A stretch of 64,000 nucleotides of DNA from Spiroplasma mirum ATCC 29335 (GTDB lineage: Bacteria; Bacillota_I; Bacilli_A; Mycoplasmatales; Mycoplasmataceae), in contig NZ_CP006720.1 in assembly GCF_000565195.1 (NCBI RefSeq), positions 248,001-312,000 on the forward strand. The letters are read 5' to 3'. Shown here piece by piece: positions 1 through 10,136 of this stretch. Below the pieces are notes generated by a model. That model saw nothing but the letters and a program-made list of their open reading frames with translations, did no database searches and was not told the origin of the DNA. Both the position numbers and the translations under genes were made by a program. The first letter of the stretch is position 1, and each line of letters opens with the position of its first letter.

Positions 1-1
1 T

Positions 2-909
2 ATTGGGGAAAATAAAAAAGTAATTAGTAGTATTTTTGATATTTATGGGGCTCCGTTAACAAAAACAATTAAAAAAGTTTTAATGATTCCGTTTACTAAT
101 GCAAGTACTCTTCAATATCAAAAAATTTTCTTTCTTATTTTAACAACTGATGGGTTTTTATATTAGTTATTGTTTGATCAACGAGATAATACTTTCCATG
201 TTGTAAAAAAAATTGACTATTTTACAATATTTCCTGAAATAATTAATGATATTTATTATAATCCTTTAGCAAATAGGATTGATGTTTATTATCAAACTAG
301 CTTTGTTTCTTTTCCAATTAAATTAGATCTTGATATTGAACATGATGTTAAGATAGACCATAATTAAATTTCAAATGATTTTAAATTTGCTAAAATTTTT
401 ATAAGAATGGAGTGGAAATTAAAGTAGTAAAAACTGCTCCTAGTAATCTTGTGGATGGCTTAATAATTATGGATAATAAGGTTGAATATGATTTTAAATT
501 TCCACCGAATTATGCTGATATTTTAAATATCATTATGGATGATTCTGTTAGCAATAAAATTAAATATGCTTTAGTCAGTAATTATGATGCAACTTTAAAA
601 AAAATATAACATTGAATTAATTAAAATTGGTGATGGTATAAGCACTGGTGATTTAGGAGATGATTTTGAAGTAGTATTATAAGATTTAACTAATAATTTT
701 TTTGAAGATACTAATGGTCATTTGTATTTGTTTGGTAAGCAAAATAATGAGTTAATTCCTTTATATTCTTCACAAAATGATTGACAGCAGCCAATAGCTT
801 ATTTTAATGAAGAGTTTTTGAACCACCAAGTGCAATTTGCGAAGATTCCCCTGGATAATTTTATTTTTACACAAAAAATAGTGTTTATAAATTTTAGAAT
901 AAACTATTA
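2..909 (+). pseudogene. Decayed unknown gene, already open at the window edge
   Basis: Coding-like sequence broken into pieces. In one frame it reads from position 2 to a TAG at 164-166, then continues in the same frame to a TAA at 365-367. A different frame is open over 412-609, and the original frame resumes near 608 and runs to a TAA at 907-909 with another in-frame TAA near 689. The pieces look like one continuous protein of at least 300 residues, hydrophilic with alternating hydrophobic stretches. At least two nonsense changes and two frameshifts are needed to explain it, so it is a dead gene. I do not recognise the family; the true 5' end lies outside the window. Confidence 0.6.
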
Positions 910-1030
910 AGGTAATTTTGAATATTATTTGGTAGTTTATTTTATTTAAAAAAAAATATTAAAATAAATTCCTTTATTTATAATTTATATATATAATATG
1001 TTTGTAATAAATAATTTATTTAGTTAATTA

Positions 1031-1059
1031 TTAGATATTAGCAAATATTGCTATATAAT
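1031..1059 (+). promoter_or_regulatory. Probable sigma-A promoter of the ecf-truA operon
   Basis: TTAGAT (1031-1036) and a perfect TATAAT (1054-1059) are 17 bases apart. The spacer contains a short palindrome GCAAATATTGC (1041-1051) that could be a protein site, but this is only a pattern. Confidence 0.5.
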
Positions 1060-1107
1060 TAATTTATAAATTTTGGGGAGAAAATACATATTAAGGTGAT
1101 TAGTAAA

Positions 1108-1974
1108 ATGGCAAGAAAGAAAAAAAATGTAGATATAACACTGGAAAAAATAAATAATATTTCATTGAAATTAACAGATATTGAATTTCGCTATCGAGAA
1201 AATCATCCCAACGCTGTTGATGGGGTTAGTTTTGAAATTAACCATGGTGAATATGTAACTATTATTGGTCATAATGGTAGTGGGAAGTCAACAATTAGTA
1301 AAATCATTATTGGTGTTTTGCGTCCTCAAAATGGTAGTGTTGAAATTTTTGGAAATGTGATGACTAATTTAAAAATGAATGGGATTCGAAAATTTTTAGG
1401 AATTGTTTTTCAAAATCCAGATAATCAGTTTATTGGTTCGACCGTTCGTGATGATATTGCTTTTGGTTTAGAAAATCGTCGCATTCCCCAACCGGAAATG
1501 CAACCAATTATTGAAAGAGTGGCAAAACAAGTTGGGATGCTAGATTTTCTAAATCATGAGCCCTTAATGTTATCCGGGGGTCAAAAACAACGTGTGGCGA
1601 TTGCGTCAGCCTTAGCTTTGCAACCAGAAATATTAATTTTTGATGAAGCAACTAGTATGTTGGACCCCAAAGGGAAAAAAGAAGTTAAACAAATTATGGT
1701 TGATTTAAAAAATACTCGTGAGAAAACGATTATTTCAATTACCCATGATATGGATGAAATTTTAAATGCCGATAAGGTTATTGTTATGAATAAGGGGAAA
1801 ATGGTTAAGTGTGGGAAACCAGAAGAAATTTTATATGATGAAGATTTCTTACGCTCAATTCATTTAGATGTGCCATTTGTTTCCAAAATAATTGATTCTT
1901 TAAAAGCAGCCGGGTTAAGTGTTAAGAATACCTTAAGTTTAGAGGAGTTGGTGGATGAAATATGTCAAAAATAA
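1108..1974 (+). CDS. ecfA1: Energy-coupling factor transporter ATPase EcfA1
   Basis: ATPase subunit of the ECF vitamin/micronutrient importer, acting with EcfA2, EcfT and exchangeable S components at the cytoplasmic membrane. The 288-residue protein has Walker [10 protein letters not shown] (54-62), a Q-loop glutamine in FQNPDNQF, signature LSGGQ (about 155-159), Walker B ILIFDEA (D179, E180) and an H-loop [12 protein letters not shown] is typical of the EcfA/CbiO group. I chose ATG 1108, with AAGG at 1093-1096 as ribosome site; a GTG at 1096 in the same frame is an alternative start. The last 13 bases overlap ecfA2, so the two ATPases are probably translationally coupled. No S component is encoded nearby. 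Confidence 0.95.
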   Translation: MARKKKNVDITLEKINNISLKLTDIEFRYRENHPNAVDGVSFEINHGEYVTIIGHNGSGKSTISKIIIGVLRPQNGSVEIFGNVMTNLKMNGIRKFLGIVFQNPDNQFIGSTVRDDIAFGLENRRIPQPEMQPIIERVAKQVGMLDFLNHEPLMLSGGQKQRVAIASALALQPEILIFDEATSMLDPKGKKEVKQIMVDLKNTREKTIISITHDMDEILNADKVIVMNKGKMVKCGKPEEILYDEDFLRSIHLDVPFVSKIIDSLKAAGLSVKNTLSLEELVDEICQK

Positions 1975-2873
1975 AAAATAAAAAAAATGATGAAGTTAAA
2001 AATTTAGAAAGTAGCGACATTGTTTTTACCAATGTTTCGCATGTTTATGCGCCAAAAACTCCGTATGAATTTAAATCGCTAGAAAATGTTAATTTAACTC
2101 TTTCACCGGGGGAAATTATTGCAATTATTGGTTCAACTGGAAGTGGAAAATCAACTTTAATTCAGCATATTAATGGATTATTAATTCCAACCACTGGTGA
2201 AGTTAATGCTAATGGTTTTATTATTAAAGCTAAGCAAAAGAAAATTAAAAATGTTAAACAATTGCGCAAAACCATTGGTTTAGTCTTCCAATTTCCGGAG
2301 TATCAATTATTTGAAGAAACCATTGAAAAAGATATTATGTTTGGTCCAGTTCACTTGGGTGAAAAAAAAGAAGTTGCCCAGGAAAATGCTAAAAAATATT
2401 TAGAAATGGTGGGGTTGCCCTTGAGTTATCTTAAACGTTCACCCTTTGATTTATCCGGGGGACAAAAACGTAGAGTAGCTATTGCCGGGATTTTAGCAAT
2501 GGAAGGAAAAACTTTAATTTTAGATGAACCAACCGCCGGATTAGACCCTGAAGGAGAAGAAGATTTTATTGATCTTTTCAATCGCATTAATAAAGAGCAA
2601 CAAAAACGTATTATTCTCGTTACTCATAATATGGACCATGTGCTCCAAATTGCTGATGAAGTAATTGCGATGAAAGAAGGAAAAGTTTTAAAAGTTGGAA
2701 CTCCTTTTGATATTTTCCGCAATAAAGAATTATTAGAAGAATTATTAATTGAACCACCAAAAATTTATAATTTAATTTATAAACTACAAGAAAAAGGGTT
2801 AGATTTAACTAACCAGGATATTCGTAACATGGCACAATTAGCCGCAGAAATTGTTAAAATGAAAAAGAAATAA
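1962..2873 (+). CDS. ecfA2: Energy-coupling factor transporter ATPase EcfA2
   Basis: Second ATPase of the ECF importer, 303 residues. Walker [10 protein letters not shown] lies at 57-65, LSGGQ near 164, Walker B LILDEP with D188 and E189, and the H-loop is VTHN. A lysine-rich N-terminal leader of about 18 residues precedes the ABC fold. The protein is distinct from EcfA1, as expected for an asymmetric heterodimer. The start lies inside the end of ecfA1, and ecfT begins 17 bases after the stop behind an AGAAAGG site. The family assignment is firm; the imported substrate depends on S components not seen here. Confidence 0.95.
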   Translation: MSKIKNKKNDEVKNLESSDIVFTNVSHVYAPKTPYEFKSLENVNLTLSPGEIIAIIGSTGSGKSTLIQHINGLLIPTTGEVNANGFIIKAKQKKIKNVKQLRKTIGLVFQFPEYQLFEETIEKDIMFGPVHLGEKKEVAQENAKKYLEMVGLPLSYLKRSPFDLSGGQKRRVAIAGILAMEGKTLILDEPTAGLDPEGEEDFIDLFNRINKEQQKRIILVTHNMDHVLQIADEVIAMKEGKVLKVGTPFDIFRNKELLEELLIEPPKIYNLIYKLQEKGLDLTNQDIRNMAQLAAEIVKMKKK

Positions 2874-2890
2874 GAAAGGTTGTGTAAACA

Positions 2891-3856
2891 ATGAGATTAT
2901 CATTTGGGCGTTATATTGCTTATAATTCTCCGATTCATCGAATGGATCCTCGTGTTAAATTATTCATGTTAATTGCATTGATGGCCTCAATCTTTTTTTC
3001 AACTGGTTTTACTGGTTATGTGTTATTAGGATGTACAGTGTTAACAATTTTCTTTATGGCTCATTTACGAGCACGAATGCTCTTTTCTTTATTAAAACCA
3101 ATTTTATTTATGTTTACGGTGTTACTAATTATTAACTGTTTTTTAATTACTAATGGTTATATTGGTTGACACTGAGGAGGAAAAGCAGAAGCGTTAGGAC
3201 CATCGGCCCCTGGGGGAAAAGGATGATTTTGTTTTTCTGAAAAAGCTGTTTTTAATGCTTTATATATGGCTTGTCGGATTTACTTGATGATTATGATTAC
3301 AACAATCTTAACCGCTACAACCCAACCATTGGACTTAACATTAGCCTTGGAAGACTTACTAAGCCCATTAAAATTAGTTAAATTTCCAGTTCATATTTTA
3401 TCAACAATTATTTCAATTGCCCTAAGAATGATTCCGACATTAATTGAAGAAGCCGGGCGAATTATGAAAGCCCAAGCTTCGCGGGGGGTTGATTTTAAGA
3501 ATGGTCATTTTAAAGATAAAATTAAATCAACCACATCGTTAATTATTCCATTATTAGTGTCAGCTTTCCAAAAAGCGGAAGATTTAGCTTATGCGATGGA
3601 TGCGCGTGGTTATGACCCACATGCAAAACGTACCCGCTATCGTCATTACCATATTAATTTCACAGATATTATTATCTTTATTTTTGTTGCTGGGATTGCT
3701 AGTGTTGTTATTGCACAGTGAGCAACTATGGGCACAAGTGAAACATTCTATAATGTTTGACATTGAGAAGGTAGTGGCTGAGTTTTTGGCAAAATTAAAA
3801 CCGGGTTTATTCCCCTACGAATTCCCCATATTGATGATTTTGTAATGGGATGATAA
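2891..3856 (+). CDS. ecfT: Energy-coupling factor transporter transmembrane protein EcfT
   Basis: Integral membrane coupling subunit linking the EcfA ATPases to S components. The 321-residue product contains several TGA tryptophans, including a cluster near 3167-3230 and another near 3719-3780. Features of the family are the N-terminal motif around HRMDPRVKL, hydrophobic segments at about 25-60 and 70-95, and the two coupling-helix motifs around KAQASRGVD and YAMDARGYDP (the conserved A-R-G triplets). The loop around residues 93-115 is Gly/Trp-rich and longer than in many EcfT proteins. The stop is 2 bases before the truA start. Confidence 0.93.
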
Positions 3857-3858
3857 TA

Positions 3859-4596
3859 ATGTATTTACTATTAACTTTACAATATGATGGTTATGATTAT
3901 CATGGCTGAGTAAAACAAAAAAATGCTAAGACAATTCAGGGTGAATTAGAAAAAGCATTTTTTCGTGTTTCCCACCAACAATTATGGATGTTAGGAGCAA
4001 GTAAAACCGATCAACAAGTTCATGCCTGAGACCAAAAGGTTTTAGTTAAACTACCGTTTATTCCTAATGATGTTGGATTTTTTATCAAAACTGTTAGTGC
4101 TTCGTTACCATTAGATATTAATATTAAAGATTATGAAATCCGGGATGAAAATTTTGGGGTGCGCAATGTCTTAGAAAAAGAATATGTTTATACAATTAAT
4201 GATGGGGCGGTTGATATTTTTAATTGCCGTTATGAATTAAAATACCCAAGATCCTTAGATGTTAATAAATTAAATGAAATTGCCCAAGTTTTTATAGGAA
4301 CCCATGATTTTTTTAATTTTTCGGGGGTTAAAAAAGGAGAAAATATTAATACTATCCGAACAATTAATAAAATTTGGATCGAACGAAATGATCATCATAA
4401 AATTTTAATCCATGTTCAAGCGAAGGCATTTATTCGCTATCAAATTAGGATGATGGTCCAAAATATTTTAGCGTGTTATGAAGGTAAAATTAGTTTAGCG
4501 GACATTAAAACGCAGTTAGCAAACCTTCCGGGGAGCAAAAAAACAAGTTTTTGTGCCAAACCCTATGGGTTATGTTTAGCAAAGATTACTTATTAA
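3859..4596 (+). CDS. truA: tRNA pseudouridine(38-40) synthase TruA
   Basis: Forms pseudouridine at positions 38-40 in the anticodon stem-loop of tRNAs. The 245-residue protein carries the catalytic aspartate D51 in ASKTDQQVHAWDQKV, where the usual G-R-T-D-A-G-V-H-A is altered to S-K-T-D-Q-Q-V-H-A; the Asp, Val-His-Ala core is kept. The later motifs HDFFNFSG and AKAFIRYQIRMMV are typical. TGA encodes Trp at W22 and W57. The gene directly follows ecfT with 2 bases between, the conserved Firmicute/Mollicute order ecfA1-ecfA2-ecfT-truA. Confidence 0.93.
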
Positions 4597-4613
4597 AAGA
4601 TAGGGATTTATGA

Positions 4614-4619
4614 TATAAT
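4614..4619 (+). promoter_or_regulatory. -10 box upstream of the P/Q/N-rich protein gene
   Basis: Perfect TATAAT about 58 bases before ATG 4677. The matching -35 region (TTATTA near 4590) is poor and overlaps the end of truA. Confidence 0.4.
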
Positions 4620-4676
4620 GTATACAAATAAAAATTATGGTCATTTTTATCAAAATGTGATGGGGTGCTAAATATT

Positions 4677-5948
4677 ATGAGTATAAATTCAAATTTTTAT
4701 ATTGTTCCGAATGAAGAAGGATTTTTAGTTAAATCAGCAACAAATGATGAGGTCGCATTATTTCGTTCACGTCGTGATGCTGAAGTTTTTATGTCTAGTT
4801 TAGAGACACCACAAAATCCAACTTATGTTCCTTTTCAACAACCGCTAGTGGCTCAACCAGTAATGCCACCAACTTATCCAATGTATCAACCACCAGTGGC
4901 ACCAACTTCTTCACCACAAGTATTCTTTATTCAACAACCAGCCCAACAAACACCAATGATGTATCCATTTTATCCAATGGGATTTCCGGGGATGTATCCA
5001 GGTAATGGTTCTTGTGGTAGTTTTTGTGAATATCGTTGTCATGATCATGGTGAGCATCATCATCACCAATATCATTGACAACCCACAGGGGGATATAATG
5101 CCCCATCAAATAATGCGCCGATGGGTTATGGAAATATGAATAATAATGCAATGGGTTATAATAGCAATAATTCAGCAAGTGGAGCAAATTATCAAGGGAC
5201 ACCTAATTATCAACCCAACATGGCCCAAACTCAACCATCAAATTTTCAACAATACCAACCGCAAAATCAACAACAACCGTATATAACTGAAGAATTTGTT
5301 AATCCCCCAGTGTATGTTGATGATAATAATTTTAATCCATACAATAATGAAATGTATGCGCCCCCTGGTTACAGTGAAGGGTTAGGAAACATGGATATGA
5401 CGGCAATGAACGCCTCAGCAGAACCACAATATAATAATGAAGTTTATCGTGGTCAAGAGGTTAATAATAGCTCGGAAAATAGTATCCCAAATACTACGTT
5501 TATGCAACCAGTATATTCGGAGTTAACGAATGAAAATCCTAATGAGGATAATAATAACTCACCGGCACAAAGTGAAAGTATAACAACAGTAGTAGAAACA
5601 GCAAGTGACCAACCATCTGTTGTGTCAAGTTCTGCACCGGAACAAGTTAAAAATCATAGTTATGTTGAAAATGAAAATGTTCAACAACAAGGTAGTTTAA
5701 ATAACTTAAATTATGGGAATGAAGGTCAGAATCAGGATTATTTAAATGATGATTACACAAATGATTATATTAATTTCTTAGATAATGATTTATTAACCGC
5801 AGGATTATCAAAAAAAGAATTAAAACGATTAAAAAAAGAAGAAGAACGTCAACAAAAATTACAAAATAAATTAGCGAAAAAGAATGCAAAAAAAGGAAAG
5901 TCTGAAAATAAATTTGATATTGAAGACTTAAGTCAAATTGTCGAATAA
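4677..5948 (+). CDS. Low-complexity P/Q/N/His-rich protein with a small N-terminal domain
   Basis: 423 residues in three parts. Residues 1-45 form a compact block (YIVPNEEGFLVKS ... FRSRRDAEVFMSS) that resembles DUF2188-type domains found in Mollicutes; this is a tentative match by eye. Residues 46-150 are rich in Pro, Gln, Met and Tyr and contain a short Cys/His patch (SCGSFCEYRC followed by HDHGEHHHHQYH) that could bind metal. Residues 150-375 are rich in Asn, Gln, Tyr and Ser. The tail is a charged coiled-coil-like segment (KKELKRLKKEEERQQK). There is no signal peptide or membrane segment, so a cytoplasmic or cytoskeletal role is possible but unproven. A TGA tryptophan lies just after the His patch. 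GTG 4665 is an alternative start; GGGGTG at 4662-4667 favours ATG 4677. A terminator follows. Confidence 0.8.
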
Positions 5949-5983
5949 AAGGTTCCAAGATAATAAATTATGGAGCCTTTTTC
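5949..5983 (+). terminator. Rho-independent terminator
   Basis: AAGGTTCCA pairs with TGGAGCCTT (one G-T pair) across a 13-base loop, followed by a T run. It closes the P/Q/N-rich protein gene. Confidence 0.8.
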
Positions 5984-6025
5984 TTTAAAAAAGTGTAGAA
6001 AATTATCATTTTTGGTGAAATTAAC

Positions 6026-6055
6026 TTGTTTTTTTAATTAAGATAATGTTATAAT
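6026..6055 (+). promoter_or_regulatory. Promoter of the tRNA-Ile/tRNA-Ala pair
   Basis: TTGTTT (6026-6031) and a perfect TATAAT (6050-6055) with an 18-base spacer, 12 bases before the mature tRNA-Ile. Confidence 0.65.
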
Positions 6056-6067
6056 GAATAAGGTTTT

Positions 6068-6144
6068 CGGGCTATAGCTCAGCTGGTTAGAGTGCACCCC
6101 TGATAAGGGTGAGGTCGATGGTTCAAGTCCATTTAGCCCGACCA
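6068..6144 (+). tRNA. trnI: tRNA-Ile (anticodon GAT)
   Basis: Complete cloverleaf of 77 bases with encoded CCA. The acceptor stem CGGGCTA pairs with TAGCCCG, the D arm is GCTCAGCTGGTTAGAGT, the anticodon loop is CTGATAA with GAT at 6102-6104, and the T arm is GATGG/CCATT around TTCAAGT. It reads AUC and AUU codons. tRNA-Ala follows after 9 bases, so both are likely cut from one precursor. Confidence 0.97.
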
Positions 6145-6153
6145 TTTTTTAAT

Positions 6154-6229
6154 GGGCTCGTAGCTCAGTTGGGAGAGTACCTGCCTTGCACGCAGGGGGT
6201 CGACGGTTCGATCCCGTTCGGGTCCACCA
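6154..6229 (+). tRNA. trnA: tRNA-Ala (anticodon TGC)
   Basis: Complete cloverleaf of 76 bases with encoded CCA. The acceptor stem GGGCTCG pairs with CGGGTCC through G-T pairs, the anticodon loop is CTTGCAC with TGC at 6187-6189, and the T loop is TTCGATC. The Ile(GAT)-Ala(TGC) pair is often found in rRNA operon spacers; here it stands alone with its own promoter and terminator. Confidence 0.97.
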
Positions 6230-6260
6230 TTTATATGTTATGTTAAAATAAAAAATGTTG

Positions 6261-6286
6261 GTAAATAGGAATATTTACTTTTTTTT
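6261..6286 (+). terminator. Terminator of the tRNA pair
   Basis: GTAAATA (6261-6267) pairs with TATTTAC (6272-6278), loop GGAA, followed by eight T. Confidence 0.75.
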
Positions 6287-6300
6287 ATTTTAAAATAAGA

Positions 6301-6306
6301 TATAAT
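6301..6306 (+). promoter_or_regulatory. -10 box of feoAB
   Basis: Perfect TATAAT 28 bases before the feoA start, right after the tRNA terminator; the -35 region is a T/A stretch without a clear hexamer. Confidence 0.5.
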
Positions 6307-6334
6307 TAATAATGATAAAAAGAAGGTTGGAAAT

Positions 6335-6562
6335 ATGTTAGGAAAAGAATATTGTGGAAAAAAGGTAACAGTAGTTAGAATTAATCCGTTAATTGAAAAT
6401 GAATTTTTGCATAAAATTCATCAAATTGGCATTTATCCGCAACAAGAAATTGAAGTTATTAAGTATCAAAATAAAATTTTACATATTAAAGTCAATAATA
6501 TTGAATACGCAATTAACATTGACCAGGCAAAGTATATTGAGGTTAGATATGTCGTGTCATAA
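6335..6562 (+). CDS. feoA: FeoA-type SH3-like ferrous iron transport accessory protein
   Basis: Small cytosolic partner of FeoB, 75 residues, the usual FeoA length. It shows the SH3-like beta pattern: KKVTVVRI, a helix ENEFLHKIHQIGI, then QQEIEVIKY, KILHIKVNNIEYAI and KYIEV. The helix-glycine step (here QIGIYPQQEIEV) matches the common L-x-x-L-G-[IL]-x-P-G-x-x-[IV] motif of FeoA, although the final Gly is Gln here. The site AGAAGG precedes the ATG. The last 14 bases overlap feoB, which supports the assignment and coupling. Confidence 0.85.
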   Translation: MLGKEYCGKKVTVVRINPLIENEFLHKIHQIGIYPQQEIEVIKYQNKILHIKVNNIEYAINIDQAKYIEVRYVVS

Positions 6563-8567
6563 TTCAGCTGTGAAATCACCTAAGAAAAAAGACAAAAATA
6601 ATTACTTTTTATTAGTGGGGTCACCTAATATTGGTAAGTCAACTTTCTTTAATCATTTAACAAATAAAACTACAATTATTGGAAACTTTGACCGGACAAC
6701 AGTTACGCCGATGGTTGGTAAAATTAAACAAACAAGTGATCTGAAGTTAATAGATTTACCAGGAATTTATAATTTAAATGCCCGTGGTGATGATGACAAT
6801 GTTGTTTTAAATACTATTTTTAAAACAGATTTTAGCGGAATTTTAAATGTTTTAGGGGCTAATTCATTTTTACGTGATATGCATTTAACAATTCAGTTAT
6901 TAGAAACCCAAAAACCCTTAGTTTTATCAATTAATATGGTTGATGAGTTAAAAAACCAACGAATTTTAAATAATAAACTAGCAAAAGTGTTAACTTGTCC
7001 TGTTGTGCTAACGGTGGCAAAAACTAATAAGGGATTAAACAATGTACAAAAAGAATTAGCATGTCCCCTAAATGCATTTAAATTAAATTATGGTCATAAT
7101 ATTGAAAGTAAAATTACTCAAATTACCGAAAAATTAACAATTAGCGGAATGTCAAAACGGTTTTTAGCAATTCAGCTATTAGAAAATAACCAAATTGCCA
7201 TTGATTATTTAAAAAATAACCAGGAGAATTATGAGGAAATTTTAGCATTAGTTGCCGAAAATAATAATGCCAACCAGGAAGTTATTTACCAAGTACGTTT
7301 TGATTTTATTAAAAAGTTATACCAGGAAATTTTTGTGTTAGAAAATTCTTTTTTAGCAGTAACTAAAAATAAAATTAAGAATTGGCATGAAAAAGTAGAC
7401 TATTTACTATTAAAGCGCACCTTTGGACTTCCAATTTTTGTTTTGCTCTTAGTTGGTTTAAACTACATTACCTTTGGTCCCTATACTGGTAGTTTTTTAA
7501 GTGAAAAATTAGATTATTTATTTAATGATCTGTTATTAACGCTTATTAAAGATAAGATGTTAATTACCAATTGTCCACTTTTCTTGACGGGCCTAATTTG
7601 TGATGGGATTTTAGCGGGTCTGTTTGCGGTGTTGCCATTTATTCCTTATATTTTGATCTTATTTTTATTTGTTGGATTATTTCAACAAAGTGGGTACTTA
7701 GCGCGCGTATCAGTCTTAACTGATCAGTTACTATCACCCTTTGGATTATCAGGACGGAGTGTAATTAATTTAATTTCTGGAATGGGGTGTAATGTTCCCA
7801 CCATTATGATGGCTCGTAGTACAACTAATAAGAAAGAAAAATTTATTTCAATTTTTATTGCTCCCTTTATTTCTTGTTCCGCGCGGGCTACAGTATTTGC
7901 GTTTGTAGCATCAATGATTTTTACTAAAAACACGTGGTTAGTTGTTTTTATCTTACAAATTTTTAGTGGGTTAACAGCCTTATTAATTGGGTTATTATTT
8001 TCAAAAACAATGTTCCGTAAAAAAGCAAATTTATTTTTAATTGAAGTTCCAAAATGACGAACTCCTGACTTTTTAACGATTATTAAATTAATGTGGTTAG
8101 AATTAAAAACCTTTTTAATTCGTGCGGGAAAATTTATTTTATTAGGAAGTATCATTGTGTGATTATTTAGCCACTTAGGAATTCACGGAGTTTTAACTGA
8201 CGAGCAGATTGACCAATCATTTATTGGCTATGTTGGTCGGGGATTAAGTTATTTATTTATGCCCCTGGGATTAAACGACTGACGAATGGCTACTAGTTTA
8301 TTATTAGCCTTTCCGGCCAAAGAACTGGCTATTAGTAATATGACTATTGTGTTTGGTAGTCAAACCGCCATTAGTTCGTTCTTCAATTTAGCCAATGGTA
8401 TTAGTTTTATGTTATTTTTCTTATTATATATCCCATGTTTATCAACAATGGCTGTAATTAAAAAAGAAACCAATTGAAAAATGTTAGTTTACAACTCATT
8501 ATTTTCCCTTGCAACAGCCTATGTGATTGGTGTGCTTGGTTATTGAATCTTCTATCCCTTGATCTAA
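6549..8567 (+). CDS. feoB: Ferrous iron transporter FeoB
   Basis: Membrane Fe2+ transporter with an N-terminal GTPase, 672 residues. G1 is GSPNIGKST (24-32, canonical GNPNSGKST), a switch-region threonine lies in DRTTVTP, G3 is DLPG, and G4 is NMVD. The membrane half has two gate regions: the first contains SGMGCNVPT with the conserved Cys-Asn-x-Pro, the second LLAFPAKELAIS. At least seven hydrophobic segments follow residue 300. A longer reading from 6393 exists, but the start inside feoA at ATG 6549 gives the normal N terminus. Several TGA codons after 8055 read as Trp. Degenerate G1 Ser/Ile changes could lower GTPase activity. Confidence 0.95.
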
Positions 8568-8680
8568 AAAATAGTAATTAGTGATACCATATTTAATAGT
8601 AAAAATGCAATTTTTTTTGATAAAATTATATAGAAAAATATATTTATAGGTCAAAGAATTTTGATAGATGGGAAGTAATT

Positions 8681-9463
8681 ATGTCAATTTTTGATAAAAA
8701 TGAAAATGAGAAATATGCTTATTTTTTAACGAATTTTAAAGAGCTTGTGGCTGATTGAGTTGTGATGGTTGGGGACCCTTATATTAAAACAGCGCTTGAT
8801 ACTGCTTCGATAAAATTGTTTGGAATGAATGTTGAAAAAGCAATGAGTTTTTTTGATATTGATTTACATAAAAACCAAAAATTATTAGATATTGGAGCCA
8901 TTAATGAAGTTTATAGTTTAGGCTTGTTAAATGATATTGAACTTGAACACAATAAAAAATCCAAAAAGAAACCAGAAGTTTTAAGTAGAGATACTATCTA
9001 TGACATTATTGATAAATTATTTGAATATGATTCTGATGTTTTAAGATTTTGTGAATATACTTTAAATGTTGTTTTAACAGTTGATGAAGCCGAACAAAAA
9101 GCAATTACTGCAATTAATAACTACCGTTCAATTGCCTTTATGAACTATTCAACGAGAATTTTTGAATTAATTGAATGGTTTGGAATTATGGTTAACCAAG
9201 TAACAGTAAATGGTCTGAATGCTCATAAGTTTGGTTCCCAAACTAATGAGCCCAGTAACAGTCATGCCAAAAAAAATGTAAATAATTTTCGCCATTATCA
9301 TAAAAAAAATGTTCAGGAAAATGGTGATGACTTAGCACCTAATAAAGAACAAATTTTTACTGAATATTTTTCATACAATGGTAATATTAAAGAAAAAATT
9401 GTGCAAATGAAAAAAAATTTTGCCCTTACTAAATGAAAAGCGTGAGGAATTAAAAGAATTTAA
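8681..9463 (+). CDS. Unknown protein, probably truncated by a frameshift
   Basis: 260 residues in the present reading. It starts at ATG 8681 behind GGGAAG and includes a TGA tryptophan at W26. A possible promoter is TTGATA (8617-8622) with TATTTA 18 bases on. The protein is acidic and helical without membrane segments; residues 188-210 are a polar Asn/Lys/His-rich linker. After an eight-A run at 9410-9417 this frame gives only about 16 more codons to TAA 9461-9463, while the neighbouring frame stays open to 9611 with matching composition. The full gene was therefore probably about 310 residues. It sits where many Mollicutes carry a gene upstream of rplI-dnaB, but I do not recognise the family. 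Confidence 0.6.
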
Positions 9464-9611
9464 TCCAAAGTTAGAATATGAAATCTTTAATTTTTTAAAC
9501 CATGCTGAATATCGGCCAGCCATTACGGTTGAAAATAAGGATTATGAAAAAGTTATGGATAAAGTTTTTAAAAAAGCAGTCTTATGTTTATATTTATTGG
9601 AAATGGAATAA
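9418..9611 (+). pseudogene. Out-of-frame C-terminal part of the unknown gene at 8681
   Basis: Open frame of 64 codons shifted by one base from the upstream gene, with no ribosome site of its own and no good start. It encodes a charged helical tail (NEKREELKEFNPKLEYE ... KVMDKVFKKAVL). Removing one A from the eight-A run just upstream joins it in frame to the 8681 gene. It may reflect a real frameshift, slippage at the A run, or a sequencing error. Confidence 0.55.
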
Positions 9612-9612
9612 G

Positions 9613-9643
9613 ATCAATATATTTATAATATATTGATTTTTTT
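9613..9643 (+). terminator. Strong hairpin terminator
   Basis: ATCAATATATT (9613-9623) pairs perfectly with AATATATTGAT (9627-9637), loop TAT, ending in a T run. It separates the unknown gene from rplI. Confidence 0.85.
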
Positions 9644-9659
9644 ATCGGCATTTTTACGA

Positions 9660-9665
9660 TATAAT
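9660..9665 (+). promoter_or_regulatory. -10 box of rplI-dnaB
   Basis: TATAAT 19 bases upstream of the rplI start, implying a very short leader. No convincing -35 box is seen in the T-rich terminator flank. Confidence 0.5.
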
Positions 9666-9684
9666 CATAAATAGGTGATTATCA

Positions 9685-10134
9685 ATGAAAGTGATCTTAA
9701 TAAAAGATGTCAAAGGAAAAGGAAAAGTAAATGATATTATTAATGTTGCGGATGGTTATGCCAAGAATTTTTTAATTAAAGAACATCTAGCAATTCCAGC
9801 CACTGAACATAATTTACAAAAATTACAAGCAGTCTTAGCTGCTAATAAAGCTGTTGAGAAAGCGGAAATTAGTGAACTTCAAAAATTAAAAGCCCAGTTG
9901 GAAAGTTTAACTTTAAACTTTAAATTAAAAGTCCATAATAATAAAGTTTTTGGCTCGGTTTCGTTAACCCAAATTGAAGACCGCTTAGCAAAAGAATACA
10001 ATATTAAAATTAATAAAAAGAAATTTACTGAAAATCATAATTTAACAAGTATTGGTTTGCACTATTTAAAAATAAAATTACACCATGATATTATTGCAAC
10101 CTTAAAAGTAATGGTTGACAAAAAGGAGAGCTAA
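9685..10134 (+). CDS. rplI: 50S ribosomal protein bL9
   Basis: Large-subunit protein near the L1 stalk base, 149 residues (the usual length). The N-terminal domain carries the signature [16 protein letters not shown] and GYAKNFLI, then a long connecting helix at about 40-75 and the C-terminal domain with the KVFGSVSL motif. Translation is followed after 2 bases by dnaB, whose AAGGAG site lies in the last rplI codons, the classic rplI-dnaB pairing. Confidence 0.96.
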   Translation: MKVILIKDVKGKGKVNDIINVADGYAKNFLIKEHLAIPATEHNLQKLQAVLAANKAVEKAEISELQKLKAQLESLTLNFKLKVHNNKVFGSVSLTQIEDRLAKEYNIKINKKKFTENHNLTSIGLHYLKIKLHHDIIATLKVMVDKKES

Positions 10135-10136
10135 CC

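Noticed and set aside
4927-5202. Minus-strand His/Tyr-rich frame
   Set aside because: Mirror of the repetitive P/Q/N-rich gene; no signals.
6393-6548. 52-residue N-terminal extension of FeoB
   Set aside because: It is the feoA gene read in another frame; FeoB starts normally at 6549.
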